A DNA stretch of 64,000 nt from Zanthoxylum bungeanum. Lineage: Eukaryota > Streptophyta > Magnoliopsida > Sapindales > Rutaceae. Shown in pieces: positions 43,880-56,768 of the stretch. The position numbers and the translations under genes are program-made. Position 1 is the stretch's first letter; every line of letters starts with the position of its first letter. Under the pieces are notes generated by a model, which was not told the DNA's origin, searched no databases, and was given only the letters and a program-made list of their open reading frames with translations. Where the stretch lies: contig SKCR01038144.1 in assembly GCA_019454045.1 (NCBI GenBank), positions 148,717 to 212,716 on the forward strand. The letters run 5' to 3'.

Positions 43880-44205
43880 GGGCGTTCGTCCAGCGTTCGT
43901 AGATGCGTTGAACGGTAAACAGAAGGTTCTCATTCGAGAGTAGCGTTCGTAAACGCGTTCGAACGGAAATGAAACAGAATGCTCACGTTCGTATGGCGTT
44001 TGTGAACGCGTTCGAACGGAAATGAAACAGAATGCTCACGTTCGTATGGAGTTTGTGAACGCGTTCGAACGAAAATGAAACAGAATACTCACGTTCGTAT
44101 GGCGTTTATGAACGCGTTCGAATAGAAATGAGACATGATGCATGATAAGGCAAAATGCATGCGCGTTCGAGTTGCATTCGTAAACGCGTTCGAACGGGAA
44201 CAGAC
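43880..44205. repeat. ~53-bp minisatellite with CGTTCGAACG palindrome (5' LTR)
   Basis: Same array as in the other LTR; the first copy has lost one base (GATGCGTTGAACGG). Confidence 0.85.
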
Positions 44206-44254
44206 CTGATGCATGAAATGGGACGCAATACATAAATGGCGAATAGTATAATGC

Positions 44255-44870
44255 GAGGTGCGGCGAAGCATCGTGGTAAAGGATTTTAACCTCTTCAATT
44301 AGAGGACCTCTCATCGCACTTACTAAGCCCATGCGCTCGATCGCATCATGCATACAAACATAAAGACAATCATATCAAACTAAGTATGCCCGATTGGGCA
44401 TATCTTACATCCAACCGAACACACATCAACCGGCGCGGCAAATCATCGTGGTAAAGGGCTTTAACCCTTCCCCATAGGGGATCTTTCATCCCACTTACTA
44501 AGCCCATGCGCTCGATCGCATCATGCATACAAACATAAAGACGATCATATCAAACTAAGTATGCCCGATTGAACACATCTTACATCCAACCGAACACACA
44601 TCAACCGGCGCGGCAAAGCATCGTGGTAAAGGGCTTTAACCCCTCCCCATAGGGGATCTTTCATTCCACTTACTAAGCCCATGCGCTCAATCGCATCATG
44701 CATACGAACATAAAGATAATCATATCAAACTAAGTATGCCCGATTGAACACATCTTACATCCAACCGAACACACATCAACCGGCGCGGCAAAACATCGTG
44801 GTAAAGGGCTTTAACCCCTCCCCATAGGGGATCTTTCATTCCACTTACTAAGCCCATACGCTTGATTGAA
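44255..44870. repeat. 175-bp tandem repeat (5' LTR)
   Basis: Units start at 44255, 44430, 44605 and 44780, again exactly 175 bases apart, so neither LTR has gained or lost bases in the array since insertion. Confidence 0.93.
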
Positions 44871-46526
44871 CCATGCATAAATAAGCAACATGCAGAATTC
44901 AAGTGACGAAAAATAAATAAACCAAAGCAACACAAAACAAAGAGGGTGCCGTTTACTCAAGCGGTACGTGGAGTTGTGTCCCGAGTACAGATCATATTAC
45001 CGTCCATTCGGAATCGGCTATGAAATTTATGTCCGGGTTTCCATCCGATATACCGCGAGAGTTGACACATCTCTCATTTTATTTCACAGCCACAACATAC
45101 AACATCTCATAATTCATGCATATTTATCTACTCAAGGGCCACAACATGAATTTCAACATGACAATCACGCAAGCAATATTTAATAAATAGTACAAAAAGC
45201 GAGTGTGAAAGATACCCTCAGGTCTAACCTTTTTGCCAACTTTCAGGCTTGCATTTCATGGACGTCGGAAGGGTACAGCTCCTAAACTTCTCAGGTTCAC
45301 TGGTTTAGCGTCCTAACTCACTACTTTGCTGTTTTGCTTGCGGTTTGAACTCCGTTCTGCTCCTGTTCGGCCTCTGTTTTGCTGCTCACTGCTCAGGCCA
45401 CCTGTTTTGACGTTTCAACGAACTGTTCCAAGTTTTTGTGTGGGTTTTTAGTGTAGTCTTGTGTGATTATTTTAAGGATTATGAATGCAGTTTTTTATGT
45501 TATTACTTTAAGGTTTTTAGGGAATGTTTTAAGCGTATTTTGCTGCTGTTTTAGGGGTTAAATTACTGCTGTTTGGGCGTGATTTAGGGACTGGTTTGGG
45601 TCAGTTTCGGTTTGTGTAAGTGGGCTACGGATTGAACTGTTTGGAGAGGGTATTGTGCGGCAATTCTGAGAAGTAAATGGGCTGCTGTTTTGGCGTGGAT
45701 TTAAGGACTGTGAAGGGGCTGGATGCGGCAATGGGAGAGTTTGGAGGTCTCTTGGGCGTGATTTGAGAGATATGTGTGCTTCGGTTATTGAAGGAGGTGT
45801 AGGAGAGAAATTGTTTTTTACTTTTTTATGCTATTAACCGTGAATGATATTGTGTGAAGCCCCCAGAGATGGCTTTGGTTAGGGGTTGTTTATATAGAGA
45901 AGGGTTAGGGCTTCACCTTGTCTCACAAGGAAGGGATTTTGGCATTAAAATGAGGATTTGATTTGGTGTTGAGCAAGGAAAGTCAAAGATTGAGGGGGGA
46001 CAAATCTTGGCTAGAATGGAAAAGTCAATATCTTTAATTTTGTATGATTGATTTTAATTAGGCATGACATCTTTTTAATTTAGTATGTGATTGTTTAGTT
46101 AGGAAGTTAATATATTTGATTTATCTTAATTAGGTATGATTATATTTTGTTTTATTTAATTGGTAAATGGTTTAATATTTTATTTCCTATTTAATGTTTA
46201 ATTTAATTAAATTGGGATGTGTTTTATGGGCTTTGGGGAGCTAATTGGGCTGGGGTGCGAGGCTAGCAGCAAACCAGAAACACCGACGCCCGTTCGACGC
46301 CAATTCGAACGCTACAACGAACGTCCGCAATCTGCCTGACGTTCGAACGAAGTAACGAACGCAGCACTAATGAAGACAGTGAGCTTGTGAAATGAACTTG
46401 ATGACGTACTTATTTCAGATTTCCCCTTCCGACCTCTGTTTCCCGCAATATCCTTAGCTAAAAGGTAGTGCCTCCAACTGAGACTCATCATCATCGGGTT
46501 TCACATGCAGAAATGCAATGCCTACA

Positions 46527-46531
46527 ATACT
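46527..46531. repeat. TSD ATACT (right) of the Ogre-like element
   Basis: Matches 35563-35567. Confidence 0.93.
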
Positions 46532-48452
46532 CTCTCTTCAATTCCCCATTTTTAGTAAATAAACTATTTTTCATTCTACCCACACTCTCTTTATTTTGTA
46601 CACGCTCAATATATCTCTCGCCTAATCCCCTAGAACGGTCAACCTCACCCCCTCGACTCACATTCCCGATCTCGCCCGTGGGTGTTTTATCTGTAGAAGC
46701 CTGTAGCTTCATTTGGTCTTCAAAACCTTCATGTGGTGTTAACGAAACAAGTGTAACTTTTCTTCCATCTTGCTCAAAACAATATCTGTTTCGAAACCCA
46801 TCATGCATCACTCTCTCTCCTGTCAAACTGCCAATGATGCCCTAGTAATAAATGCCCGGTTTGCATGGGGACTACATCATATAACACATCATCCTTGTAT
46901 TTACCCAATTGTAAAACTAACCAAGACCTTCTTATTGACTTTAACCTTGCCACTGTTATTTGACCACTGCAAACGATAAGGCTTAGGATGTCTAAGCAAA
47001 GTCAAACCTAGTTTCTCAACTAGTATTGTGCTAGCCACATTAGTAAAACAACTGCCACCATCGATAATCATGATACATACCTTGTTCTAGACTAGGCATC
47101 TAGTATGGAATATTTTCTCTCTCTGTTGAGCCATATCATCCTCAACATTGGCCTCGGTACTTAAAGCACGCCGGGTCACAATGGACTCCCCATTGGCTGC
47201 ATACTCAATCCATTATTCATCAGTGGCGACCTCTAAATCAGGCATCTTCTCCGCAACATCCTTACCGTATGAAATTACCTCACCATCACCCCCCAATACA
47301 TGGCTCTTTTATTAGGGCACTATGAAGCTATATGACCACTCCCCATACATTTGAAACATTTAAGGTCACGACTCCTATTTGGTGGAGTATCGATTTTTAG
47401 TTTATGTTTGGTGGTGAAGTCTTCCCTTGGTTCTGGGCCATCTGATCTAAACCTAGATGTGGTGCCATCCCTGTCATTATCTCCCTATTTTGGCTTTCAT
47501 GTATTGTTTGGTCCCGAATTACTCCTTAATACAGTTTTTCGCTTCAGTTGGCGCTCCACTTCATTGCCATATGCACCATGTCCTCTAACTACATATAATA
47601 TTGCAATTCTACTACATTTACAATCTCGCCATTTATCCCACTTAGAAACCGTGCCATAGTGGCCTCTCGGTCTTCCTCGATATTTGCACGAATCATGGTA
47701 ATTTCCATCTCTTTGTGGTAGTCTTCGACACTCCGAAACCCTTATGTAAGATTCTGAAGTTTATGATAGAGATCTCAGTAGTAGTGGCTCGGTAAAAACC
47801 GCTTCCTCATAACTGTTTTCAATTTTGCCTATGTAGTGATCGGGCACTCCCTATTCCTCATAATGTTTGTCATCATTTGGTCCCACCAAACAAGTGCATA
47901 ATCGATAAATTCAATAACCGCCAACTTCACCTTATTAAGCTCTGAATAGTTATGACAGTAAAAAAGAACCTCTAGTTTATGTTCCCACTCTAGATAAGCA
48001 TCGAGATCACTCTTGCCTTAGAATGAAGGAATATCCATCTTGATTTTACCCAAGTCACCATCTTCCTCATTCTCATGACTTCTCATAAACAACATTTCAT
48101 TCCTACCTCGTTTAGGCCGAAATCCACCCATATCCACCTCTGATACTCTATCAAACTCCTCATCATAATCAAATTCATTCTTGGCCTCCATCTCATCCAT
48201 GGGTACAATACGTCACCCACTAGGCCTATGGGGTACGGGCCTTGCCTCATTAGTTCTAATCGGGCGTGGTGGCCTATTTCCCTGTGGAGTATTGTGTCTC
48301 ATCGCTTGCACCTCATCTCGAACATCTCGCATCAACTCTAATACATGCGCAAACTCTTGCCGAAGCATTGTCACAGTATTTGCCACATCCCTCAATTCGA
48401 GCTCCTGTGGAGAATTAGCAATTTGACTCGGAGTTGCGCCTTCTCTGGACAT
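46532..48452 (-). pseudogene. Chromovirus gag-protease, upstream part
   Basis: Minus-strand gag-pol of a plant Gypsy chromovirus. It starts at the ATG at 48452 (MSREGATPSQIANSPQELEL). Gag core follows: EWEHKLEVLFYCHNYSELNK, then YALVWWDQM. A zinc knuckle lies at about 47340 (CFKCMGSGHIAS, then a stop in place of the next residue, then C). The protease at about 47060 has GGSCFTNVAST in place of the usual DSGA, as in many plant chromoviruses. The pre-RT linker (RVMHDGFRNRYCFEQDGRKV, EDQMKLQ) ends at the Ogre-like TSD and continues at 35567. Several stops make it inactive. Confidence 0.87.
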
Positions 48453-49387
48453 TCTTAATATTTTAATTATATATTTTCCTTCTTTTTTTAATCTCTGCAA
48501 CTGCAACAAACGTTAGTAATAAAAATAATTAAAGCAAAGCAAGAAAAAAAAAATTCCTCACAATTCCCTCGTGTTTGTCACTCAAATGGATTTTACCCGA
48601 ACCTAAGCTCACCCACACTTGTCTTTTACCTCTCTTGTCCTCGGATGAGTTCTCAAAGGATTTAAGCCCAGTGTGGCCGAAACCCTTATTTTTGTCCCAA
48701 ATAACACTATTCAGCTCAATCAAAAGTATAACAGATAGGTAGATACAAGCAGAAGGGAAACAAGATGCTGATAACGATCTACGAGAATTAATAAAGAAAG
48801 CTAGTTAAATGTGACTTGAAGAGGAAAACAAGCACACTATCGATTGCGGCAAATATGATAGCAGGTAAACAATTGCACTCGAAATTTGGAATTTTAAAAC
48901 ACGCACAAGTAAATTACTTCAATCACCTCGTCTCGACAATACGAATGTTAGGAAAAAATTACACATAGGTAAAATTTTAAAACTTTATACTTTTTTTCTG
49001 TCCCTCGAACCTTCTAAAACGTTTGGTGTTGTGGAATTGACTTGATTTTGATTAGTTCTAAAATTTCACCAAGTTTACCTACTGCCGCAAAGAGTCTAAG
49101 GCTTTAGAACCCTAGGTCATGCGAATCATACAAACGCAGCCAGGAAAAATCACAGCCAGGAAAAAAAACGCACAAATATCGAGAGCAAAAAAGACACACA
49201 AATGCAAACATAACACAAAACAATACATAAAACACAGGAAAAAACAACAAATAAAAATACGCGGAAGGTAATGAAAAATAAGAAAATCGCAGGAAAGAAA
49301 ACAAACGCAGAATAGAAAAATAAGAACAAACGCGACAATATAATTAACAAAAACATAACATATATGTGAACTGACCTTGGAATCTTT
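48453..49387 (-). other. Chromovirus 5' leader
   Basis: Non-coding leader between PBS and gag on the minus strand. I see no gene; ORFs here are rich in Phe, Leu and Cys and lack any family motif. Confidence 0.6.
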
Positions 49388-49400
49388 GCTTCTAATACCA
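49388..49400 (-). other. Primer-binding site, chromovirus
   Basis: TGGTATTAGAAGC on the minus strand, two bases inside the LTR; a variant of the tRNA-Met type. Confidence 0.75.
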
Positions 49401-49402
49401 AC

Positions 49403-49909
49403 TGATGAGAACTTTCCTGAAACAAGCCAAGTAAACCCACACAAGACTGAAACCGTTCCCAATAAAGTCAAGACAGTTCGAATAAAAACTCTAAACCTCT
49501 GAAGAACAAGCAACAAAAACCTAGAGTGCTAATGGGGTGCCACAAAGGATTAACAGACCTTTGATAAGCCAAAATGAGTGAGAACAAATTGAGGATTTAT
49601 CAAAGTTCATGAAATTGATATAATTTTATTGAGGAAGAGTTAATGAAAACAAAACCAAAAGTTAGCCTTTTATAAGGAGGCTTCAACCAAAAACTCTAAG
49701 CCAAAAAGACAAAAGATGAAACTACCCACACACCAACATGCGTGTATCCTAAAACTAACCTAAATTATCCCCACGTGCAAACCCTTGCACACTTAACCTA
49801 ATTCCCAAACATAAAATAATAATCTAAAGTAATACGCTCAAACATAAATAAAGGGCCGAATTAAAATAAATGTCAAGCCCTAAATAAAATAATTATAATA
49901 AAATAGGCA
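49403..49909 (-). repeat. Chromovirus LTR
   Basis: On the minus strand it starts near TGCCTATTTTATT and ends GTTCTCATCA just before the PBS, about 507 bases. It has a TATA box at 49667-49677. The inner edge is firm; the outer edge is an estimate, as no clear polypurine tract precedes it. Confidence 0.65.
49667..49677 (-). promoter_or_regulatory. TATA box of the chromovirus LTR
   Basis: CTTATAAAAGG on the minus strand, about 235 bases from the estimated LTR start; a canonical TATA sequence at a suitable place. Confidence 0.6.
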
Positions 49910-50174
49910 TAGGTATCTCGTTGCTCCACGGCCTGAATAAGGTTCACCATCATGGGTTCATCCAGCTTCAAGCCCATACTCAATGTAGTAGAGGTGCGGG
50001 AATAGTTAGATATAATCTTCTGATGAATCCATGCATTACTTCATGGATCTTCTTAGCTCGAGACCTCGTGATTGGATCTTCTGGAACATGCACGGTGGTG
50101 GTCCGTCCGTGTCCATCATGGGCTGCATACTGGGCCTCATCACAAACCTTATTAATGGTATTGTCATTATGCAT
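49910..50174 (-). pseudogene. Chromovirus pol tail upstream of the LTR
   Basis: The minus strand reads GRTTTVHVPEDPITRSRAKK and IHEVMHGFIRRLYL, then, after a frame change, EPMMVNLIQAVE. This is the typical C-terminal tail of plant chromovirus pol, found just before a 3' LTR. Here it precedes an LTR that is followed by PBS and gag, so the order is pol tail, LTR, PBS, gag. Either two elements share the LTR or recombination joined them. Confidence 0.7.
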
Positions 50175-50292
50175 ATTAGATTGATGTATAAATATGCTAA
50201 GAATGACATCGACCTTAGAATAGTCATATAGTAATACTGGACACTAGGTAGTCTGACATTGGGATAAGTATTACTATTATAAACTATTCTTA

Positions 50293-50332
<40 letters not shown>

Positions 50333-51400
50333 TCCTAGTCATTGGTTTTGGAATACAGTCGAATTCTTATAACCTAGAAGACTAGCACATGTCGTATATT
50401 GGAATTGAAGTTCTAAGGGTTTAACTCAATGAACCATGAGCTTTGGAAGCTCGTATAGACGTGTGGGTATTGGTTGGACCGAATACTGAATGACTCACAT
50501 GTGATTCCTACTAGTTGGAAGTACACACCACCGTCAATAGGAATCTCCTAGAGTCAAGTGGCATATGTGATCCTTTGACTATAAGATAACATTGGTTTTG
50601 TGTGAGATCCTCCACACTTTGATACCATATATGTCAGAAACCTTTCATGGTTTGGCCTCTAGATGTTCATTGGGTGTGGACCGATGCACTTGTTAATCAA
50701 GTACGAATCAAGATAGGATTTATCGGCCTGTATATGTACCATAAAGGGTTTAGGTATCCATGTGAGTAAGTCACGATTATTAAGACTTTGGCCAAAGCCG
50801 ATCACCTAGGGTGGATCACATTAGTTGTAAAGAATCGTGGACATGTCGACATGAGATGTGCGCATCGGAAACTTGACGGTGTATTCTATGTTTCCTAAGA
50901 ACAACTAGGATAGACTACGATGTAGGGATTGTTAAACATATGTGATGACCTCGACTTGTATAGTTCAGAAAGGTCGTTCATGTTCTTCGCGAATTCGGAG
51001 GTGGTCGAATTGCTTACATATTAGTTAGGCTTATATGACGAACATGTCTGAACTTAGAGAGTCTCAATATGAAGTATACTCATTGAGCATTTGGGTAGCC
51101 GATTAATTTTGATAAAAGATAATATTTGATATTATAATTATCAACTAAGATAATCAAGTGTTATTGGATAACATTGATTATTTACTTTGACCTAATTGGA
51201 CTAATTCAATAATTACACAAAGGTTTTGTCATAATTTCATAATTATCTCTATCATTTGAAGATATTATGGTAATTGCAAGTATGTAATTATATGTGTTTT
51301 TGGCTTGATTTAATTTGATTAATCCAGTGTTGGTGCAAGTCTATTGTTAATGTTAATCATTTTCGATTTTTAACGCAGTATATAATGGTCCTGTTAGGAA
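50175..51400 (+). repeat. Copia-LTR-like remnant
   Basis: Non-coding. The block ATTCCTAGTCATTGGTTTTG...GACTAGCACA near 50331 resembles GTTCCTAGTCATAGTTTTGT...GACTAGCATG at 57143 in the solo LTR, so it is probably an LTR of a related Copia family. No clean edges or TSD were found. Confidence 0.4.
50295..50330. repeat. Microsatellite (GT)18
   Basis: Uninterrupted GT dinucleotides, 36 bases. Confidence 0.97.
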
Positions 51401-52777
51401 ACGTCCCGATCTACGCAATCATAATCCTATTTTTCACAGAAAATTATTTCCTTCGTCATTATTATACAATATTCATTTGGCCTCTAACGTCCCCTTGTTT
51501 CTATGGCAGAACAAATGATATCAAAGCTAGCAATGGATCTTCCTTTGGTTATTCTGCAAATCTAAAAATTTATTAAAATGTATGTCATATAAATTAATGA
51601 AAAATCTTTCATTAGCTCTTTTGGTTGTGTGTATGATAATATTTTGATTATGGAGACTTGATGGAAGAAAAGGGAGCCGTAAGTTTTCTCTGGATTTTTC
51701 ATTTATGTGTTCTATTTCAATCTTTGAAAGAGTTTGAGAAATGTAGCCACAATGCAGGAACTTTAACTTAAAATTGAGAAATTTAACGGAGATATTGTTA
51801 CTTTTCCTGAGAATATTTATGTAACTTTTGCCTTGTTACACAGCTAACTTGGTCGACTGGTTACAGGAATTTGAGTATGATTCAAAAGTTCCCTTGAATT
51901 TCCCGTAATAAATAACTTAGAATTTAGATTCAATATTGAGTTCTTAAACTTTTCATAATCCTCTATTAGGAATGTTTTATTAACAATGTACGGTTATTCA
52001 AATTATTATTCAATAACTCATAATCATAATATATATATATATATTCATTACAAAATCTAATTTAATATTGAATCTAAGTCAAATAGTTTATGGTATTTTT
52101 GGTTTGACACTTGATGCAAGTGTGGTAGGAATCGCGGCATCTAGTGTTTTATTGTTCACATTTGCGCAAAGGAAATAGAAATTAGCAGGAAATAATCAAA
52201 TAAAAATATTTTTCCAGTAAATAAAATTGGTCTTTCTTTATGATTTATTTATGTTTATGTAAATTTAGATCTTTCCCGATCTTTATATTTTACATATAAC
52301 AATTTAATTATTTTCTCATTTATCTTTTTTCTCATCATTTTAATTGTGTTTTTCTTATTTTTTTTCTCGGGCGGCCTAATTTATTCCAAATTTTAGGAGG
52401 GAAACCAAAAAAAAAAAAAAACAAAAACAAAAGTCTCAAAGAGTTATTAGTTGAGTACAAGGTGTCGATAAACCCAAATAAATACTGCGCCCAAATCAAA
52501 CTTTCTAGATCGAAAATCTTCATGGGATTCAATGGTTTTCAACAACAAATTAGGGCTTGTAATTAAAATAGAAATTGGTTAGAGGAGAGTTTGAAATACA
52601 GCTTGAAACTTCTGGATTTGGGAGCAATTTATTTGGGATTTTTTTTTTTTTTGTATTAATTATTAAATATACGGTATATGAATTGTTACGAAAGTATATT
52701 CCTTCATATTAATGGAGAAGGTGAAAGTGATAATTTTATTTCTCCTTCTTTCCCAATTAAAAATGCAAACATGATTC

Positions 52778-52811
<34 letters not shown>

Positions 52812-55800
52812 TGGATCTCATGAAGTCGTTGCTACACCAATGCAATCTCCATTTTAACTCCACTTGATATGGCTATAATTGCTGAGATTTTCAATCATAT
52901 GAATCTCAAATAAACAAATACTTGACAATAATGTTAGGGTTACTACGATGGAATAAACAATGTTGGCTTAATAAATCGAATTCAGTAAATGATAGCGTCA
53001 CAAACTATTTTAAATAAATTGACATGTCATAAAAATATTTGTTGAATAAAAATTAATCATGTGGGTATGGTGGTGTTTTCAACCAATTAATATAATCATA
53101 CCATATCATTTTATACAAAATCATGTGTAAGAAAAATTTGAGGCTTTAACATTACTAAATTTAGACGCAAATAATTAATTGGCACTAAACAATAAACATT
53201 AACCACACCTATTTGATAATCGGTAATGATAAGTGATGAGTAATATGTACTTTTCAAATATATGAATTATTGATTTCCCCATAAATTATGTTTTTGAATA
53301 TATTAAATGCACTGGTATTCATTATTTTATTATTTATGATCCATTATATTAAGAATTGAGTAAAACATAAGGAAAACCCGAAATTTTCAATATCCACCCG
53401 TGACTTTCTAATTTGTGCAGTTCTCAATATTTTGGCCATAACTTTCTTATACGATGTCCAATAGAGGTGATGTAAGTTACACTGAAAAGAAGATTCAATT
53501 ATCTATAACTTAGTAATTTAGTTGAAGAATAATAGAAATCTTTCTTGGTTAAAATTGAGTTTGAAATTGACGATTCTGTACTGTCAGCCAGTGTCTCGAC
53601 ACACACTCTTGTGGCACTACACTATACAATTAAAACTCATTCCTATGAGTTAGAAAAGGTTTGTGGCACGCCATCAAAACCTTTGTGGCATGTCATTAAT
53701 GCGATAACTTTGAAATTGAATAGGAAATTTGGTTTATCTATATAAGGGAAACATTTAGGGTTACTTCACATACATTTATGGGGAGGAAAATAAACCTCTT
53801 TTGAGATCAAAAACACTCTCTAAATATAACAACCATTCAAGAATAACTAAGAACAAGAAGATCAATTAAGAATTAATAAGAGCTGATTAAGAACTTGGAG
53901 ATTGAAGATTGACAACCTTTATGATTTATTTACTTTATCTCTTCTTTGTTGTTTATTATATTGAACATGATTATTTTATTTATCTTCTTCATCATGAGCT
54001 AGATCTTATTCTAGCATTACAATAGAACCCAATAAGAAATTTTGATTAATTAAATCTCTTTTATGATTGATTCGTAATATTTTTTTATGGATTGTTTATC
54101 ATTCTCTTTGTTTAATACATTCTATTACTTGATAACTAATAGAATAGTTTTGGTAAATCCTAATGAACATAGAAAAAAGTGTTTTGGTTTAGCCTTGAAA
54201 ATTGATAACGCGTGATCTCATTCTATTGAATAGATTTCCATGCAAGATAAGAATATACATGTAGGACATGTGTAATCATAAATAGAACTTGTTCTTAATG
54301 AATTTGGTTCAGATTAATTATCATAAAAATATATGTAATTGAACTAAGTTAGACAATTTTGTTTGACCATCTGAAGAGACTTGTAGATAACTTCGTGTTT
54401 TAGGTTAATAATTCATCATATTTGATCAATTATAAAGAGATGAGAATGATTTAAGGGAATATTATGGGATAATTGTGATCCTAAATTCTTGTTACCTTAC
54501 TAATTTCGCTTGTTTAAGTTTACTTGATTTTACCTTAATTTTACTTAATTAATAATTCTTATTTTTCATAATTACTAGTCTAAATAAGATTGGGATCCAG
54601 AAACTTTGGTATTTTACAATAAAGATAATTTCTTATGGAATCGATATTTTTGTATATTACTTATACGATATGTGCGCTTCCGTGCTATATAAAATCGCTA
54701 TCAATTAGCTTATAAAATTAGAATACAAATGTGTCACTACACTTATGTATTATAAAATTTACATGTGACCAAAAAATAATAATGATAAGCGTAACATTAG
54801 TTGTAATTATAAGCTTAACATTAGGGGAAAAAAATTCAGAAGGCAAATTTGTTGGTGCTCACATGCAAATATTATGGGACCAATTATTTCTCCATGAAAA
54901 AATTAAAATGCTTAGAGACAATGACATTGGATTTGGAGGCAGAGGCATAATATAAACCGCAATATTTGTTGATGAGTTGGTGACCTCCAAATTACTCTTT
55001 GAATGCAATATGTTTGTATAATTATTAATGATATCCTTTAGCTAAATGCTTTCTGGTCTAATATGTCTGCACTATAACACAAATTATTTATTAGTCCTTT
55101 TATTTTTATTTTTTTCATCCCTATATATTAGTGGGAAGATTTTCGTTTTATTTTTATCCCAAGATGTCAAACTAATTATATTTTTTAACTTTGAGTATGA
55201 ATGGTACGAATTTTTATTGGGATGGGGCTTTCGAAGACCCTCCTCATTAAGGTTGGGAATTAGTGATGAGAATTTTAAAATCCTAATATCGGGATCAATA
55301 TAGAGATAATTTAATACACGTTTATTTTTTAGGGAATGAATAGTCAATTTTAAGATTATTCTTGTTGTACATCTTTCTTTACATAATGCAAAAAACTGCT
55401 CCTGCGTTATTATTTCTCCCTGTTCTTTAATAGGCTTTTCCGTTTGGGGTTGAATTCACCCTTGAAAATAGTAGATACCAAAATCGATATAGGATGTGAC
55501 CTAAGATTTTGACTTGAAATTAGATTTTTTCCCCTATGAAATTTATGTCAAAACTAGTGTTAATTCTCGGCAATGTTGTCGTTAATAGGCTTAACAAATC
55601 AGTGATATAAAAATCACCAATGTTAATCACATTTTTATTAATTGAAGAATTCATTTCTTAGAAATTTTTTTACATAATTAATAAACGTTGGCCAAACTCG
55701 AAAGTCCAAGTTATCTTTGTCAATGCTTTTGTAATTTTATATCATTAAAATCAATTTTTTTTTTTTTTTTTTAAGTTTGAAATATACTTGCAATATTTTA

Positions 55801-56313
55801 GATAAAACAATGATATATGTATTGAAAGAGTACTCTATTAATACACAACTATAATGAAACTATTGTTTTAAATTAAAATTCTAATTTAATTAAATAACTT
55901 AACCTTTATTATTATTAATATGATTGGCTTAAAAATATTATTTTGTACTCATTCTCTATTCGGGGAATACATCTATCATTATATGGTTCTTGATCAGAGT
56001 AAGAAGAGGAGTATTCCCATATGTGATGGATGAATGTGGGATTTCAGGATTTATGTGATATTAATATAATTGAGGATAATTATCATTCATCTATTAAAAA
56101 AAATTAAAATTCGAAAAAGAAATCCATTATTTTTTAAAACTATCATATGTCCATTATAAATTATGTAAAGGATAAATTTTACACCTAAAAAATAGTTTTA
56201 CGGACATTTTATATCCAAAAATTAGTTATGAAAATGACATTTAAATCCCAAAAAAATATTAATTTGGATATAAAATATCCATTTTTATTAACTTGTGGTA
56301 GATAGATGATAGT
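51401..56313. other. AT-rich stretch with no recognisable gene
   Basis: About 4.9 kb with homopolymer runs (52390, 52645, 52790, 55755) and (TA)n near 52029 and 52776. The part at about 53390-54706 has features of an LTR: a TATA box (CTATATAAGG near 53736) and an end resembling U5 (GCTTCCGTGCTATATAAAATCGCTATCA), but I found no TSD or matching partner. All open frames are short and lack family motifs. Confidence 0.55.
56309..56313. repeat. TSD ATAGT (left) of the Gypsy solo LTR
   Basis: Matches ATAGT at 62081-62085. Confidence 0.9.
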
Positions 56314-56701
56314 TGTAACATTCCCTCCTCGGAGATGCTACCGGCAGAGGATAGGCCGACCTATCTCCCTAAGCCTCTGACTTTCTGACTATGATCAACA
56401 CTACTAAACTCATTTCAAATATAAACTTATGCATGAGACCATAGCCCAACTCATCAACATAATAAATATTTTATTACTCTTATCTGTGTACTCAACAATA
56501 CTTTTATTTACAAATCTGTTCATGGACACCTTAACTTAATACACACGGAATCAGGACTATACAAGTATATGTTACGTGACTTTATTTGATTATAACTGAA
56601 CTGAAACTGTGACTTGACCTGGTGGACTCAACACCCTAGTGACTGTCATCATTATCCATCCTCTTGAGCTCGTCCTCCGGGAATACTTGTAAAACAAAGA
56701 C

Positions 56702-56709
56702 ACTGGGAG
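56702..56709. repeat. TSD ACTGGGAG (left) of the hAT element
   Basis: Eight bases equal to 59869-59876; 8-bp duplications are the hAT hallmark. Confidence 0.92.
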
Positions 56710-56768
56710 TAGACCCATCCAAGGTTCTGGAACCCAAACGGTTCTAACCGGAACCCTAGGGTTCCAAA

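Larger units (their letters stand above)
35568..46526 (-). mobile_element. Ogre-like (Tat) element, internally deleted
   Basis: A 10,959-bp element on the minus strand with LTRs of 3,254 and 3,256 bases, perfect TSD ATACT, PBS reading TGGCGACTCCACTGGGG (the tRNA-Arg type known from Ogre), a gag frame, a remnant of the integrase C-terminus, three tandem arrays in the 3' region and a polypurine tract. Protease, RT, RNase H and the integrase core are missing between gag (ends 40814) and the integrase tail (begins ~40562). It is therefore a deletion derivative that depends on partners for enzymes. The LTRs differ by about 3% in the part compared by eye. Confidence 0.92.
43271..46526 (-). repeat. 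5' LTR of the Ogre-like element
   Basis: 3,256 bases with plus-strand edges TGTGGGAACACAGG and AATGCCTACA. It matches 35568-38821 throughout, including the arrays. About ten differences in the first ~320 bases. Confidence 0.93.

Noticed and set aside
46468..46845. 125-residue plus-strand frame
   Set aside because: Antisense to the chromovirus pre-RT linker and crossing an LTR edge.
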